From positions 335-64,334 of the forward strand of contig BLJB01000049.1 of NCBI GenBank assembly GCA_013423325.1: DNA of 64,000 nucleotides. Reading direction: 5' to 3'. The position numbers and the translations under genes are program-made. The DNA is from Usnea hakonensis. Its lineage: Eukaryota; Ascomycota; Lecanoromycetes; Lecanorales; Parmeliaceae. Positions 21,878 through 34,649 of this stretch are shown here, piece after piece. The notes below the pieces were generated by a model. That model made no database searches. It saw only the letters and a list, made by a program, of their open reading frames with translations, and was not told the origin of the DNA. The number at the start of each line of letters is the position of its first letter. The stretch's first letter is position 1.

Positions 21878-24293
21878 TCAAAAGACTCCTTTGGACGGTG
21901 ATGCCTTCTCATGCTCAACACTAGTGTTGGCTGGCGGCCATTGGTACGGACGAGGTGTTGGCTGCGGTGGATACTGAACGTATGAGGTTGGAGCCTGAGG
22001 GTACTGGAAGTGACCCATTACTTGAGCCGAAAGCCCGTTGCCGTGAGTCTGCAGGCCTGTTACTGTGTTGTTCTCGATCGGCGCGGCTGACGTGGTAAAT
22101 TGTCCATACTGAGACAGATCGTATGGTTGATAGTACGGGTATGGTGCGTAAACCGGCGGCGGCATAGCTTGTGTTTGTACCCCTTGCGTCATACCGAAGT
22201 TATAGACGCGCTGCAACAGATTCGCCATTTGTTCGTGAGAATCAGCGTAGTAAGGGGAGCCTGGGCTTCCACCAGAAGCGAGGACGCGGTCACGAGGAGC
22301 GAAAGTGCCGCTGATTTCTTTACGCTCAACCCGAAGACGATCGGCCCCGTACATTCTCGGGCTCGCCTGAACAGCAGCGACCGCCATATCAGGACTGAGA
22401 TACTCGATAAAGGCAAAGGTATTGACACCAGCTACGGAGATTGGAGATTAGTGAAATCGTGCACAAATGCAAACAGGGATGGATTTACCGTGCACAGATG
22501 GCTTTCGAATGATCTCCACATGGATGATTGGGCCGAACGTTGAAAACATATCGCGAAGCTGCGTATCGGTGGCATCGGATGGCAAGTTACCCACAAAGAT
22601 CGAGCAAAGGTCTGCATTCGCCCGTCTAGATGCATACTGGGGCGATGGTAGCATACGGCCAGGAGTCGATCGCTGGATGGGTGACATTGACGGGTATTTT
22701 CGACCACCTTGACGAGGACGAACCTCTTCTGGCAATGGTGGCTGCTCCAGCCTATATATTGGGTGATCTCGAAAGATCTTTGACATATCAGTGGAAGGCA
22801 ATTAAGATAGGATAGCGAATTCGGAACATCAGACAACTCACCGCTTGCGCGTCACGACAATCCTGGAAGTACATGAATTTTACCCAGATACCGTCAGGTA
22901 GACGGAACATCTCCTTATCCGTTTGTGAGCACATCCAAACACTCTCGATTGGTCCATGACGAGACAAAACCTCGCGGGCTTCTTTCTCGGAGATCTGACC
23001 TCCAGAGACTTTTGATAGGTACAAGGAACCTGTAGTATAAAGGTGTCAGACTGAAAGGAAACGGTGACGAGCCAATGGGCTTAGCTTACGATTCACTTTG
23101 GCAACCTCTGTACGGCATGGACGACCATTGATGAGCATGCCCCGACCGAGAGAGATAGCGCGCTGAGCATCGTTTTCGTCCTGATAGTATAAGCATTGGG
23201 AAGCTTGCTCCACGAGTCTCGAGCTTACCTCATATTGAACAAAAGCAAATGGCATGCCTCGTGCGTCACGTCTAATCTTAACATAACAAATGCCGTACTG
23301 GAGAAATGCAACATGTACATGATGCTCAAGCTGATCGTCAGACTGCGTTTGAACAAGGCTGTATCTGTTAACGGTAAGTCTCCATGGAGGGGAATCTGCG
23401 CTTACTTTGCGACAAACACGCAAGCTCTTGGTGGTAGTATGGCTTGGGCATTGTCATTGGACAGCGGCACCCCTGTTCGATCCCTACGGGGGCTGAAAGA
23501 TGTGTTGTTACCTTGAAATGTAAGCGCATTGAACCCATCTAGATGAGTGAGGAAACCCTGACCTTGAGACTCCCCGGCATTGACATTGGAGACGAACGGA
23601 TCTTCACCGTGATTGCCGGAACGGCGCACGAATGTCCCTTCCTTGTTGCGCCAATTTGGACTCTCGTGAATATTCTTGAGACGATCAGAGCTGGGGGATG
23701 AAGATCTAGGTACATTGCAATGAAAGTCACCGGTCTTGGGCGGACTCAGCTGAGCCTCGGTGAAAACGTTTCGATCTACACGTCGCTCCAAGTGCGGAAG
23801 GTATTTACCATTGCGAGCTGTTATTGGAGATCCGGAGATGGTCTCAATGGCAGGATCGATTTGTGCGGCCTGCAAAGAGTGTATCAAGCCTGCCATGTGA
23901 TGATCTAGGCCCGTTAGCTCAACCATCAAGATGAAAATTGCATCAAGTGTAAGGAGCAGAAGGTGACTTCTTTAGCCCTAGTAAGAGACAAAGACTATCA
24001 AGTCCGAGTAAAACATTGACCCCTGAGGCTAGGCGGACGATCGAGCGAGGGAACTGGAGAGCAGGGAATGAGCCTATGCACTTACCATGGCTACCGACGT
24101 CCAGTGGAGTAGCGGGAGGGCTGTCACCAGCAATGGTGTCGCCGTAAGTACTAGCAGGTGAAGGCTCGTTAAGAGACGTCTGCTTAAGCTTGGAGGAAGA
24201 GGTAAGAATTTCAGAGGAAGGTAGTGGCGCCTTGGTCTCAGGGCGGTCGGCAACCACGCAGGGTTTTTCTGGTGTAGCTGGTGAGTGAGACAT
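21878..24293 (-). CDS. RNA-binding protein with three RRM domains (Rim4-like candidate)
   Basis: A multi-exon minus-strand gene. A Ser/Pro/Thr-rich N-terminus (MSHSPATPEKPCVV onward) leads to RRM1 (PPRACVFVAK as RNP2, then GMPFAFVQYE as RNP1 and RGMLINGRPCRTEVAKVNR). RRM2 follows (SLYLSKVSGGQISEKEA, then FRLPDGIWVKFMYFQDCRDA), then a Pro-rich linker and RRM3 (CSIFVGNLPSDATDTQL, TFAFIEYLSPDMAVAAVQA). The C-tail is rich in Pro, Tyr and Gln. The arrangement resembles the fungal family that includes yeast Rim4, a meiotic translational repressor, but orthology is not proven. A start at 24374 in the same frame is possible; 24293 is preferred because the extension is poorly conserved-looking. It shares a 1.3-kb divergent promoter region with the CIA30 gene. 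Confidence 0.7.
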
Positions 24294-25617
24294 ATTACGT
24301 TGCTGTACAATGTGCTTTGGTATGTCTTCGGCTTTGATACAGCAGGGGAGGAAGAGGGAGGAAGTCCGTTCCAAGTGGACGTGGTAATGTAAGACGTTGA
24401 CTTGGTGAGTGCTTGCTTTCCCTTAGAGATGTTTGTAATGATAGAGACACCGAGTTGAGGGGTACCTGTAAGGCTATTGAGTATCAGGTGTACGTGGAAG
24501 GTAGAGGAAGAAGTAGAAGTAGAAGGGGAGTAAATCTGTCGGGCGGGGCAGAGACTTGTTATAATTATGCTGCGACTACTTTCCAGCGTTACCGTACTGT
24601 TGATAGGCCGTTTTCGAAATACTTCTAGTACCTTACTTTAGACGGATTCTGCAAAGTAAGGTATTTGCAATTGCAAGTAGCGCTAGATTTCTGGACCGGC
24701 TAACATCTTTCTCAAACGGATCAAGGAACCGAAAGGGTTCTTAGGTCATTACGCAAGCACAATTCCGTGGTATCAGGATTGGAGTTCAATTTGCTCTTAT
24801 TCAGTCGGAAATGTAATTCTATGCTCATCATTGCGGTCATGAAAACAATTGAGCAAATAAGTGAGTACGGTTAGCGGTCTATGGTTTTGCACGTAGCAAG
24901 ACTGTACGTGGGCAGCTTCTTTTGGTACTCGTACTCAAGACAATCTGGAAAGTGCTAATTTGTCTTGTAGATCGACTTACTTCACATTCCTAGCAACATC
25001 TGCCCTCCTTTCCCTCTTTCCCTCTCTCTTTTGTCTCTTTCAGAGCATTGTCAGGTTCCAGTAACTTTTTTTGCACGTACTACCCCCAATATTTCACCAG
25101 AGTATATTCATAGGTGAAAAATCAGAAAAGTTGCTCGGTAGACAGTTTGCATTTCGCAAATTCGGGGCTCGAGCTAGTACCCACAGGCCTATAATCACAT
25201 TGTGATCGAAGTGATTGGAAGTCAATCTTCGTTCTCTGTCCTCGCCCAGTCAGGACAGAGTGACCATATTTTTCCACACCCATCTCGATAGAATCTTATG
25301 GCTTACCACTAGGACCTAGGCTGAGTTGAACATGGTATCTTTGACAGCGTGTTGGATCTCAAACTACTTATTTTTCTTTGAGCGTGCTGACAGAGTAATC
25401 TTATCTTGCCGCGATAAACGATCAACACAAAGACCACGTGAGAACGCCACAGCCCACCCAGGGCAACTTGCCGGGCAATGATTGCCAACTCCCGCCCACA
25501 AGATTACCGAGGCGTGCTTCAATATCTGTATAATAGGCATTTCTGTAATGCACATCGAGTCAACTCCCAGATGTCAAGAGAGATTATGCCATAATCGAAA
25601 TCCGCCACTCTTAAACT
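24294..25617. promoter_or_regulatory. divergent promoter region RRM gene / CIA30 gene
   Basis: 1.3 kb between start codons on opposite strands. It contains a CT-rich tract near 25000-25045 and several CACGTA/CACGTG-like sites (about 24890, 25075 and 25434). No gene is supported. The length leaves room for 5' untranslated exons. Confidence 0.4.
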
Positions 25618-26399
25618 ATGCGAGCTTCATCGCGTCTGCTTGTGCCAGGCTTCACAAAACGAAGCCTGGACGAGTTGAAGAGGTTTACCAAGATCGGTAC
25701 GTCATCCTCTAATCTGTCATTGTACCAATGACTGCCGTTTTAGTGAAAGCACCGCCCGCTAATGCTTCCATTGGTTTAGCTCTGACTCAAGAAGGCATAC
25801 GTGGCGCCACGACCCCGTATCATCTTCTGGATTTCTCGGATCCTGATATCGTTCCGGCCTGCAAAACCATGTCAGATGCGGACATAGGGGGTTTCTCTAC
25901 TGCTTCTCTAATTCATGTTCCGAAGGCTGGTTCGGAACCTGCACATGCTCGTTTTTTTGGTTCAATATCAATAGACCTTCCGCGGGATAGGCCACGAGTA
26001 CAACGCACCGGCTATGCTGGTTGCCGCAATAAGGATCGTCCGCCAACGTTATTCGGGAAAAGCCTTTGGGATGTCGATCCCTACACATACCTCGCGCTTC
26101 GGGTTAAGTCGGATGGAAGAAAGTACTTTGTCAATTTGCAAACTGAGTCGATAGTTTACACAGATCTACATCAGCACCGATTGCATGCTCAGAAACCAGG
26201 CGAGTGGGAAACAGTGCTCATCGAACTCAACGCTTTTGTCAGGACCAATCATGGAGAAGTGGTGGAGCCGCAGACCGAAATGATGAGGCAGAAGGTTCGG
26301 ACCGTGGGCGTGAGTCTTACGGACCGTGTTCCTGGGGCATTCGATCTGGCTATCAACAAGGTGTGGGTTTCAAATAGTGACAGCGGTGATGACTGGTAA
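25618..26399 (+). CDS. CIA30 family complex I assembly factor (NDUFAF1-like)
   Basis: Two exons. The first is short and encodes MRASSRLLVPGFTKRSLDEL, a basic leader fit for mitochondrial import; a GTACGT intron ends in TTTTAG at about 25743. The second carries the CIA30 domain: YHLLDFSDPDIVPACKTMSD, DIGGFSTASLIHVPKAGSEP (the conserved IGG.S segment), ARFFGSISIDLP, GYAGCRNKDRPPTLFGKSLW, YLALRVKSDGRKYFVNLQTE and, near the end, VGVSLTDRVPGAFDLAINKV. CIA30 helps assemble respiratory NADH:ubiquinone oxidoreductase in mitochondria. About 240 residues, as usual for fungal members. Confidence 0.9.
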
Positions 26400-27059
26400 T
26401 CTCATCGGATGAATGCAGGAGGGCTGGAGAAAGCAATTTGAGACCAGTGCTGCAAAGTCAGATTTTTCAAATCATGATATGGCAAGCTTGTTACAGCGAT
26501 CCAGTGTGGCACGGCGATCAGCACGCATTGTTCTCGGGAGGAGAGCGATTATCAATCGCAGGACTCGCTTCAAATTCCGACGCCGTCTCCATCTGTAACA
26601 GCTTAGTACAGGCCTCACAAGTTGTAGTTGGAGAAGGGTACCTGGTTGTGATTTATCCAACGGCTATCAAATATGAACTTTCGAAATTAACATGCTGCGC
26701 TCTCCTACACAAAATAACAAGTTGAGCGTAAGCCTATGTTCTGTTTTGGAAGTAGGCGTTCCAAGCCTTGAGCGAAGTAGAGTCAATATAGCGTAGCTAC
26801 CGTGGTGAAAGGCCAATCGATGTATCTGGGTAGCCCTTCAACGTAAAATATCCATGGCTGGCGTCGCAAGATGTATTCAGAGCGACTTTCGCGGAACAAC
26901 GGTATTTAAAGTAAGGTAGGCATCCCATCTTTCCGAAGACGTGAAGTACTCAAAATATTTACAACACCCTTTCATTCCATCTTCACTTTTTCCTATGCTC
27001 CTGGTCTAATTTAACGAATTGGCCATGCTTCGCCCAACTCACTTTGATATTAGAATAGC
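26400..27059. other. intergenic space CIA30 gene / APC5
   Basis: 660 bp between two plus-strand genes. Short overlapping frames right after the CIA30 stop (26413-26725) lack any family feature. It is likely a 3' UTR followed by the APC5 promoter. Confidence 0.4.
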
Positions 27060-29685
27060 ATGTCCCGTTATTTGACGCCGTCCAAGATTGGGCTTCTTGC
27101 CTTGGTATCGTTGTACACAGAGTCTGTGGTTCCATCGGCGGCAACTATCCCTGTTTTGTCCTTCCTTGTCTCTCATATTCTTCCAGCCAAGTCGGCAACG
27201 TCTCAGGATGGTTTTCTTTGGCAGTCCCGCTATGTGACGCTCGCAGTTGAAGATCTCCGAACAGCCACTATCAGCCTTGTCTCTGGCCGACCTGGGAGAA
27301 CTATATGGGATCTACTGCTAGACAAAATGTGGAACCTCAATTCCTTTGACGCCTTACACGTCTTCTTTGATGCTCTTGCGTCACTGCTGCAGAAGACACC
27401 AGAGGAACAGCGGCGGCATGATGCTGGAGATGGGATTGACTCGGATGCTAATCGCATGGGGCTATCTCGAGCGTCGCCAATGGGATCATTTGTTAGACGA
27501 GCCCAGCTTGAATTCACAAGACTGCAATTCCATGACGGGGTAACGTTGTGGACGAAATTTGTCGCATACCGCGCACCAACATTTTCACAATGGAAAAAAA
27601 GGAACCATAGTGCAGGTCACATCAGCTTTGATGCAAATCTACGAGAGCAGCACTTAAATCCAGGAGATCCATTGACCAATGTAGTTTACGGTGGACTGGC
27701 CCATGGAGTCAAGCATGACGCAACATTTAGCACCGAAGATGTGGAAAAGCTGCTGGAATGTCAGATTGACCGGATGCAAAGTACGAAGGGATAGATCTGG
27801 TGATATGGATACACGATGACCGTGCATTAGGGATGGGTAATCGACTCCCCCAAGCAATGAAGGCAAAGTTGCGCTCGATGATTGATAATGACGTACTTAT
27901 GCCTAGCCTGTCTCATTATGTAAAGTGAGTATCTTGTCTGAGGGATTGCCTAGGTCGCTCATTACTTGTAGTTTCCTTGACGCGTGGAGATTAGGCGACT
28001 ACCCATCGTCCTTTGACAGCTTGCATCGGTATTTTGATTATACCATGCACAACCGGGACCGCACATTCTACCAGTATGCTCTACTTAATCTCGCCATTCT
28101 TCACGCAGATTTTGGGTGTCACTCTGAAGCTCTAACCGCAATGCAAGAGACTATATCTACTGCCAGGGAGAACAACGATATGGGATGTCTCAATTATAGT
28201 CTGAGCTGGCTGTATCATTTTGGTAAAGCGCATCCAGAAGAGATTGATGAAATTCAGAAAAAAGGGCTGCTGGGCTCAGAGAAAGAGGCTCTAGCGTTTC
28301 TGAAGGCGAAAGCTAAGGATACAAGTATGTGGGGTCTTTTGAGCACTTCCTTGCTCAGCGAGGGCAAGCTGGCTCTTAGCAATGTAAGCATTGTATCGGT
28401 TTTGGGTTCAACTCCAGCTGCGACCTTTGTCTAACGTGTCACTTTCGTAGGGTGACAGTGTAGCACAAGCTTTTGAGAGCATCGTTAAATCATCGCATCT
28501 CAACGTGACAAAGAATATCGCGAATACTATTGGCAGCCAGATGTCGATGCAATCATCTATTTTTGGAAGAATCGGTATTTGCTCTATCTTCTATGACTCT
28601 GCTAAATCATTGTTTCGTGCTGAACTTATGAGCAGGGGTAAGCTGCCAAGCTTGGCTATCTGGAGAGCTCTTTCTTCAATGCTACACGGACCAGTCTCCT
28701 ATTGAAGACGTTGTGCATTTTATTTGCAAAAGTGCGCTGTTGGTGGGCATGCCAAAATATGTTTGACTTTCGACTGCTGACAATATTGGGTAGCTGGCTC
28801 AAAGGGGACGATACGAGGATGCTCTTGCTCGCATGGAAGAAGTCGACGAAGAGACTCTGAGGACTCTCAGACAGTCGCAATTCTGGACATCCAATTTGGG
28901 TCTGATCAAATTGCGTAGACATTTGCATAGGTTCGTAAGCCCATGTTGTAAGACGCTCGCACTGATAGATTCTCAGAGACGATTTGATCGCAGCTCAAAC
29001 AGTCCTCGCACAACTACAAGCTCCGCGGAATCTAGGACAAGATCTGCAATTCAGTATCTTGACTCTAGAAATTGAACTCAAAGTGCGGCGTGGCGACTAT
29101 ACAAAAGCTATGGAGATCTTGGAAGACATTGCCTCCAAGTTGACCAGTGGAGAAACAGACATAATTCAGCGCATCAAGATAATGACGATGAAGGCACGGA
29201 TCTATTATAAAGCAGGAATACCGCAGAAGGGCTTCTCTGTCGCCTTGGGTGCTGCAAGCCTTGCCCATCGAGCTACTTTATTGCCGGCGCTCTGGGAAGC
29301 CGTCGGCGCGGTATGCGCCATTTTAATCAGCCTGAAAGAATTCAGTGAGGCTGCCAAATTACTGGAGAGTATTATGCCCCAGACTCTTGAGTGCGAAGAC
29401 TGCAATTTGTCAGCAGAAATGTTCTCCCTACTTGCGGACGCTCACATGGGAATTGCTGGGCTTGCAAAAGCTGAGACACTGCCGCGCAAGGAACAACTGA
29501 CAAAGGCCCTGGACAACATTGATCGATCCTTTGACGACTTTTCGAGGATCGAGGACGTCAAAGGACAATGTGAGATGATGGCAAAGAAGGCCACCATCAT
29601 GCATCTGAACGGAGACTCTGTCCTGGCAAACGATTGTGCAGCAAAGTATTTAGATATTAAAAGAGCCGCAAAGGAGCAATTATAG
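27060..29685 (+). CDS. APC5: anaphase-promoting complex subunit 5
   Basis: Seven or so exons. It begins MSRYLTPSKIGLLALVSLYT, typical of fungal Apc5. After a 50-bp intron near 27782-27831 and another before 27972 comes FLDAWRLGDYPSSFDSLHRY, FDYTMHNRDRTFYQYALLNL and LAILHADFGCHSEALTAMQE, the most conserved Apc5 block. Further TPR-like helices follow (LAQRGRYEDALARMEEVDEE, AQTVLAQLQAPRNLGQDLQF, RRGDYTKAMEILEDIA), ending DIKRAAKEQL. Apc5 is a scaffold of the APC/C ubiquitin ligase that drives mitotic and meiotic exit in the nucleus. APC5 next to COX13 and APN2 is the usual left flank of the ascomycete mating-type locus. One short in-frame stop at 27792 is avoided only by the intron. Confidence 0.92.
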
Positions 29686-29738
29686 CGAATGTAATTATTG
29701 CAAAAAATTCCTTTCAATTTGCCTAAGAACAAGGGTGC

Positions 29739-29772
29739 TTTCATGGCAGACTGCGTTTCATGGCAGACTGCG
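29739..29772. repeat. 17-bp tandem duplication
   Basis: TTTCATGGCAGACTGCG occurs twice head to tail (29739-29755 and 29756-29772), just after the APC5 stop. It is a small perfect duplication, probably replication slippage in the 3' untranslated region. Confidence 0.8.
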
Positions 29773-30013
29773 TCAGGAATTTGATTTTAGACAATCAATA
29801 GTATTCCTAGTCTGAGGTTGGCATCTGAGAAAGTTGAAGAGGCCTAAGTAGAATTCTACAGGACCGGAGTCGGTACTGCACAGTACAGACGAGCAACCGA
29901 GAAGCTCCCGTAAACCTTCTCCACGGCCCATCCTCCTGATCCGACATCTTCCAGGGGTTTTACGGCTCCCATTCTACTCGTCTTTGTGGTGGTAATTGAC
30001 TTTTGGATTCCAG

Positions 30014-30736
30014 CTACAGGTGTTTCGTCAGCAGCTGTTCCTCCATAGGCTCCCACAAACTATATTCCCCATGTATTGGCGCAAATTATCTTCGGAAATT
30101 GTGACCTCGACCAATCGCGGACAATGTCTTATCTGACTGTGGCCCACAGAACAGGTCGATGCGTGCGAAGCACTTACAATAGAGTCTGCAGATTTTAATG
30201 TGTACGTTAGATTTCCGTCGCTGGGCGAAGAGATCACTATAGCTGACCTTATCACCATCGCCCCAAGGGTAGGCTTTTGTTCGGATGTTCATGTAGGGGT
30301 ATTCGACTCTATCCTCCAAGGGAGGCATATGCTCCCAATGTTCCCAGTGCTCATCCCACAGGTTCTTCGCATTGAGAGATCCTATGATAAGGGCAGGTAC
30401 GACGATACTATGTATGTTAGCAATTTGCTTCGCAGTTAGTGTCCTTAGGGTGCAGTTTGCCGTACTAGATGCAGAGTTTCCGCCAAAGATCTAGATATGA
30501 AACCTAAGCCTATCATATTTGATCTACTAGGACCCCAGAGAAAACCCACCTGCTGACTGTGCAGCATGATGCTTAACTGCCAGTCGCTCTCTGTTGAAAG
30601 CGTTGTCCATTGGGCCAACAAGCTTCGGAGGTTCAGAGCTGGCGAAGCGACGCTGGAGGATACTGCGGACAAATGGAGATTGTCCCTGCCCACTGACAGG
30701 GCTCATAGAACGTAGTACTGAAGGCCGTGGAAGCAT
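30014..30736 (-). CDS. COX13: cytochrome c oxidase subunit VIa
   Basis: Exon 1 encodes a mitochondrial leader and RRFASSEPPKLVGPMDNAFN, RERLAVKHHAAQSAG. A small exon gives DLWRKLCIY. The next gives IVVPALIIGSLNAKNLWDEH, WEHWEHMPPLEDRVEYPYMN and IRTKAYPWGDGDK. This is the Cox6a/Cox13 pattern: one membrane helix, then the HWEH..PPLE..EYPY motif and the WGDGDK end. The protein is part of complex IV in the inner mitochondrial membrane. The last exon(s) after GDGDK are uncertain: my best reading is TLF followed by a short tail ending at 30014, but the usual FWNDKVN tail is not clearly present. It is divergent from APN2 with 335 bp between starts. Confidence 0.85.
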
Positions 30737-31071
30737 TATGTCGCGTTGTGACTTCCAAGCCTGTTGATGCTGAAGTTTCTGAACGAGTACCTTACCAGAT
30801 TACTGAACCTTGCTTTTGCCTCAGTCTCCGAGATTAGGTCAAAGTTAAACGCAGAAAAGGTAGACCTAAGCCTAAGTAAGCCAAGGTTCGGATCTGATGT
30901 AAAAGCTAACGGCAAAACGTCGGATTCATCTCATGTACTGTGGATACATGAGAGTTTTTCTCTGCTTTCTTATTCCATTTCTCGACGGTGATCGGCCTCC
31001 TGAGAGGTAAAAAGTGTATTTTTGCGTCCGATTTCCCGAACTATGAAGCGTCATAAGGCGAGCTTTGCAAT
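30737..31071. promoter_or_regulatory. shared divergent promoter region COX13 / APN2
   Basis: 335 bp between start codons on opposite strands; no gene in between. The two genes must share this promoter space. Confidence 0.5.
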
Positions 31072-33378
31072 ATGGGCTTACGCATAACGACATGGAACGG
31101 TGAACGCTCCCAATATCATTACAAGTTATAGCATGATCCCATACTAATTGCATGCAGTCAATGGCATCCGGTAAGAGGCTTTCTTGCACACCTGGCTCTT
31201 AGAGAGTCATGGGAGTATATGAGCTGGAGCAAGCTTCGACCACACAGTTGGCGGCCGTCTGTAATGGAAACGCTGAACTTTTGTGACAAGGAACCCGTTT
31301 GGCTACCAGCCATGGAGAGACAAGCGTTCATTCGCGGTGAGTTGTTTCTTTCTCAACCAAGAACTATCAACCTTAACGCCTATAGGCAATGTTTGACATC
31401 CTCCAAGCCGACATTGTCGTACTTCAAGAGGCCAAGATCCAGCCGAAGGACCTTTCCGATGACATGGTACTTGTTTCCGGGTGGGATTGCTACTTCAGTC
31501 TTCCCAAGCATAAGAAGGGTAATGAACCAAATTGCATCCTCTATGACTTTTTACTCATCAGTCATAGGTTATTCAGGCGTGGTCATTTACACTAGGCAGT
31601 CCGTCTGTGCGCCTATCCGCGCCGAAGAAGGTATTACGGGACTTCTATGCCCGCCAAATTCATCTACGACCTTCTCCAATCTGCCGGAAGAACAGCAGAT
31701 CGGAGGTTATCCGACACCATCCCAACTGGCGGCCTCGGCCGTCGACGCCTCAACCCTTGATTCTGAAGGTCGATGCGTGGTTCTTGAATTTCCCGCGTTC
31801 GTTCTTGTCGGCGTCTACAGTCCTGCAAACCGCGATGAGACTCGAGATGACTTCCGTCTCGGCTTTTTAGAAGTGCTTGACTCTAGAATACGAAACCTGA
31901 TTGATATCGGAAAACGTGTTGTCCTGACAGGCGATTTGAACGTTTCCAGGGAAGAGCTTGATGCTGCTAATGCTGAGGCGTCAATGCGGAAACTAGGTTT
32001 GTCAGGCGTGGAGTTTGTGTCTACCCCCGCTCGACGTCTTTTCAACCATCTACTTGAGGGCGGCAAAGTTTTTGGTGAAAGGGATAGAGGAAGAGAACAA
32101 TCGGTATTATGGGATATATGTCGAGCTTTCAACCCCAGCCGAAAGGGCATGTTTACCTGCTGGGAACAGAAGCTCAATGCAAGGCCGAGCAATTGTGGTG
32201 CAAGGATCGACTACATTCTCTGTAGTCTGGCAATGAAGGATTGGTTCTCGGATTCCAATATCCAAGAGGGTCTTATGGTACGCATTATATGCTTGGGTGC
32301 TGTGCCCGAGCTGACAAAGCCCTAGGGATCCGATCATTGTCCAGTGTACGCAGTCATGAAAGAGATGATCTTCCTCGATGGGGTAGAGCGTCATCTTTGG
32401 GATATGATGAACCCTCCAGAGATGTTTTCAGGCGGCAATCGCCAAAGAGAGTACTCTACGACAACCGATCCACTGCCTTCATCTGGTAAGCTCATACCAG
32501 AATTTTCCGGTCGACGAAATATACGTGACATGTTCGTACGCAAGCCTTCGCTTCCGCAGTCTCAAAGTAAGGGAATTCTAACTTAAGGTGCGAAAGCCTC
32601 TAACTTTACTGCAGCAGGGGAAAAGTTTTCAAAATTGGAGATGCTCAGTCCCATTAATGGAATCATGGAAGGATCATGTAATAGCATCTTTACAATGCCA
32701 CCCAATTCACCACCTCCAGTAAGCAAGAAGCGATCTGCTCCAATAAAAACGGGCAGCAAATTCACAAAGCGTGGGAAACCCCGGCATACCACCGCCGAAT
32801 CGCCAGTGAATGGTACGGGGCAGCAAAGCCTCAAAGGCTTCTTCAAACCTAGTGCTCTTCTTGATTCAAGCACCGCCAGTACTGTTAAAGGGATAGAGGT
32901 GTCACGAACGAGCCTCAACGATGATAGCGTCGGCCAAGCATTTGGATCAGCTGCAGAATTAGCGAAGACTTGTCCTGCTCCTGATGTGCACATGGAGGCC
33001 ATTGGCTTAAATTCAGCAATTTACATACCTGCCAAGGTAGGCGCCCAGCACGTTACGAGTGAACCATTGTCTGCCAACGCTTCTCCAGTTGGGATCCATA
33101 GAGCCATCATCCAACCTCAAGAGAACGTCCACGATCCCGTGGAGAGTAAAGAATCTTGGTCAAAACTCTTCACAAAGCCTGCGGCGCCTCGATGTGAGGG
33201 ACACGGTGAGCCGTGCATCTCTTTACTTACGAAGAAGCCTGGTATGAATTTGGGAAGGTCCTTCTGGATGTGTCCACGACCTCTAGGACCCTCAGGAGCG
33301 AAAGAGAAGAACACACAATGGCGGTGTCAGACTTTCATGTGGTGCAGCGACTGGAATCCAACGGTTGGCACGATGTAG
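31072..33378 (+). CDS. APN2: AP endonuclease 2 with GRF zinc finger
   Basis: Start MGLRITTWNVNGIR, read across two small introns, then NPFGYQPWRDKRSFA and MFDILQADIVVLQEAKIQP. These are the metal-binding Asn and Glu motifs of exonuclease III-type AP endonucleases. Next come YSGVVIYTR, VLTGDLNVSREELDAAN (catalytic DxN), IDYILCS, and GSDHCPVYAVM (catalytic DH, after an intron near 32275-32325). The tail has QQSLKGFF, a PCNA-binding PIP box, and a C-terminal GRF zinc finger (CEGHGEPCISLLTKKPGMN to the final WRCQTFMWCSDW). The enzyme cuts abasic sites and cleans 3' ends in base-excision repair. It flanks the MAT locus in most Pezizomycotina, as here. The frame changes several times through introns of about 50 bp. 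Confidence 0.93.
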
Positions 33379-34649
33379 CTTGCAACGTATACCAAATACT
33401 ACGCCTCGTAAATTTTGAAATGAATCAAAACTCCACTTCCAATAGCAATGACAAATCCACAATGCGCTAAAATGGGCAGCGAATAAAGGAGCGAACGGTG
33501 AAGTGATGAAAGGGGTAATCTGAGGAAGCAGAGCGAACGGCCGAAAGAGAGAGTGTATCTCTCAAGCAGCTGATTGATACCTTGCGAGGTGCGCTTTGTG
33601 CAGAACAATCAGCAAGCGTAGGCAGCGACAGAGTCTATCAAATTTTTCTTGATGGATATAAGTCCACTCCTTGCGCCAGGAGAAAAAAGGACTTCGAACA
33701 CTGTTTCTCTCAGCTATTTCTCGTTTGTGCTAATATTGCAAGACTGTGGCCCATGCAAGAAGTGTATTATGATCCTGGTAGTTTCTACTGTGAGGCATTT
33801 TCTCCCCTACAAGAACAAGTTTGAGATGTATCGACAGAATACCTGCTGGGGTAGGTACTGAAGTAAGGACCGTTTCATGCTGTATTAGCTGGGACAGGCG
33901 CTACAACATTGATTGGTATGTGCTATGGGTACCGAAAGAGTCACTATATTGATTGGGCTGTGCTGTCCGTGCTGATCAGCTCTGAAAAACCGACGTACCG
34001 ACGTATCAAACGACAAGTACCCGAACCTGAAGCCAAAACATCCATACAGTATCTTAGGTGAGTAAGAAAATCTGATATTTGGATTAGCGTTGGCTAGAGC
34101 AGTGTTAATAGTAGCATAATACATTCGGCTCGAGAACGTGTTGAGAATGTAGGCTCGAAAGGACGACGCACGATAATCGCCTCACTGCGGAGCATAGGAT
34201 GAGTGCATATAGCCGACATGTGGAAGAACGGGCTCCAGATTCCGCATTGAGAATTCAGTGAATTCTGAGGGTGCCAGTGTACTTTCAGTGTTGAGCAAAG
34301 TTCTCTTCAAAGGTTTCATTCTCTCATCAACTTTTTAGTCCAGCCTTGAAGGAGCAGGATCTTCTGAGAATTACCTCTAGAGTGAGTCTCATTCGCCAAA
34401 TTTGATACGGCTCTCCGGGAAATTGTATGACCCATCAATGAGCACCAACTTCAGGATTTGAATTTCAATCTATGGTTGCACATCCTCAATCGTTCATAGC
34501 CTATCAACAAAATATCATATCGGCAACCCCCCAAAGACCCTCACGCAGATAGGACAGTCAACACAAGACTTAGAACAATTACAAAGCCTGTCCACAGAAT
34601 AGCAGCACAGCTGTGTGTTAAATCAGGTGGCCACAAAAAGCCCCTTACA
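33379..34649. other. gene-poor stretch on the APN2 side of MAT
   Basis: 1.27 kb with only short overlapping frames (such as 33582-33861 and 34124-33885) that show no domain. The part nearest 34650 is presumably the promoter of the accessory MAT gene. An idiomorph border may lie here. Confidence 0.4.

Noticed and set aside
27782..27800. Premature stop or frameshift in APC5
   Set aside because: A 50-bp intron with GTACG donor and TTAG acceptor removes the stop and keeps the family frame.
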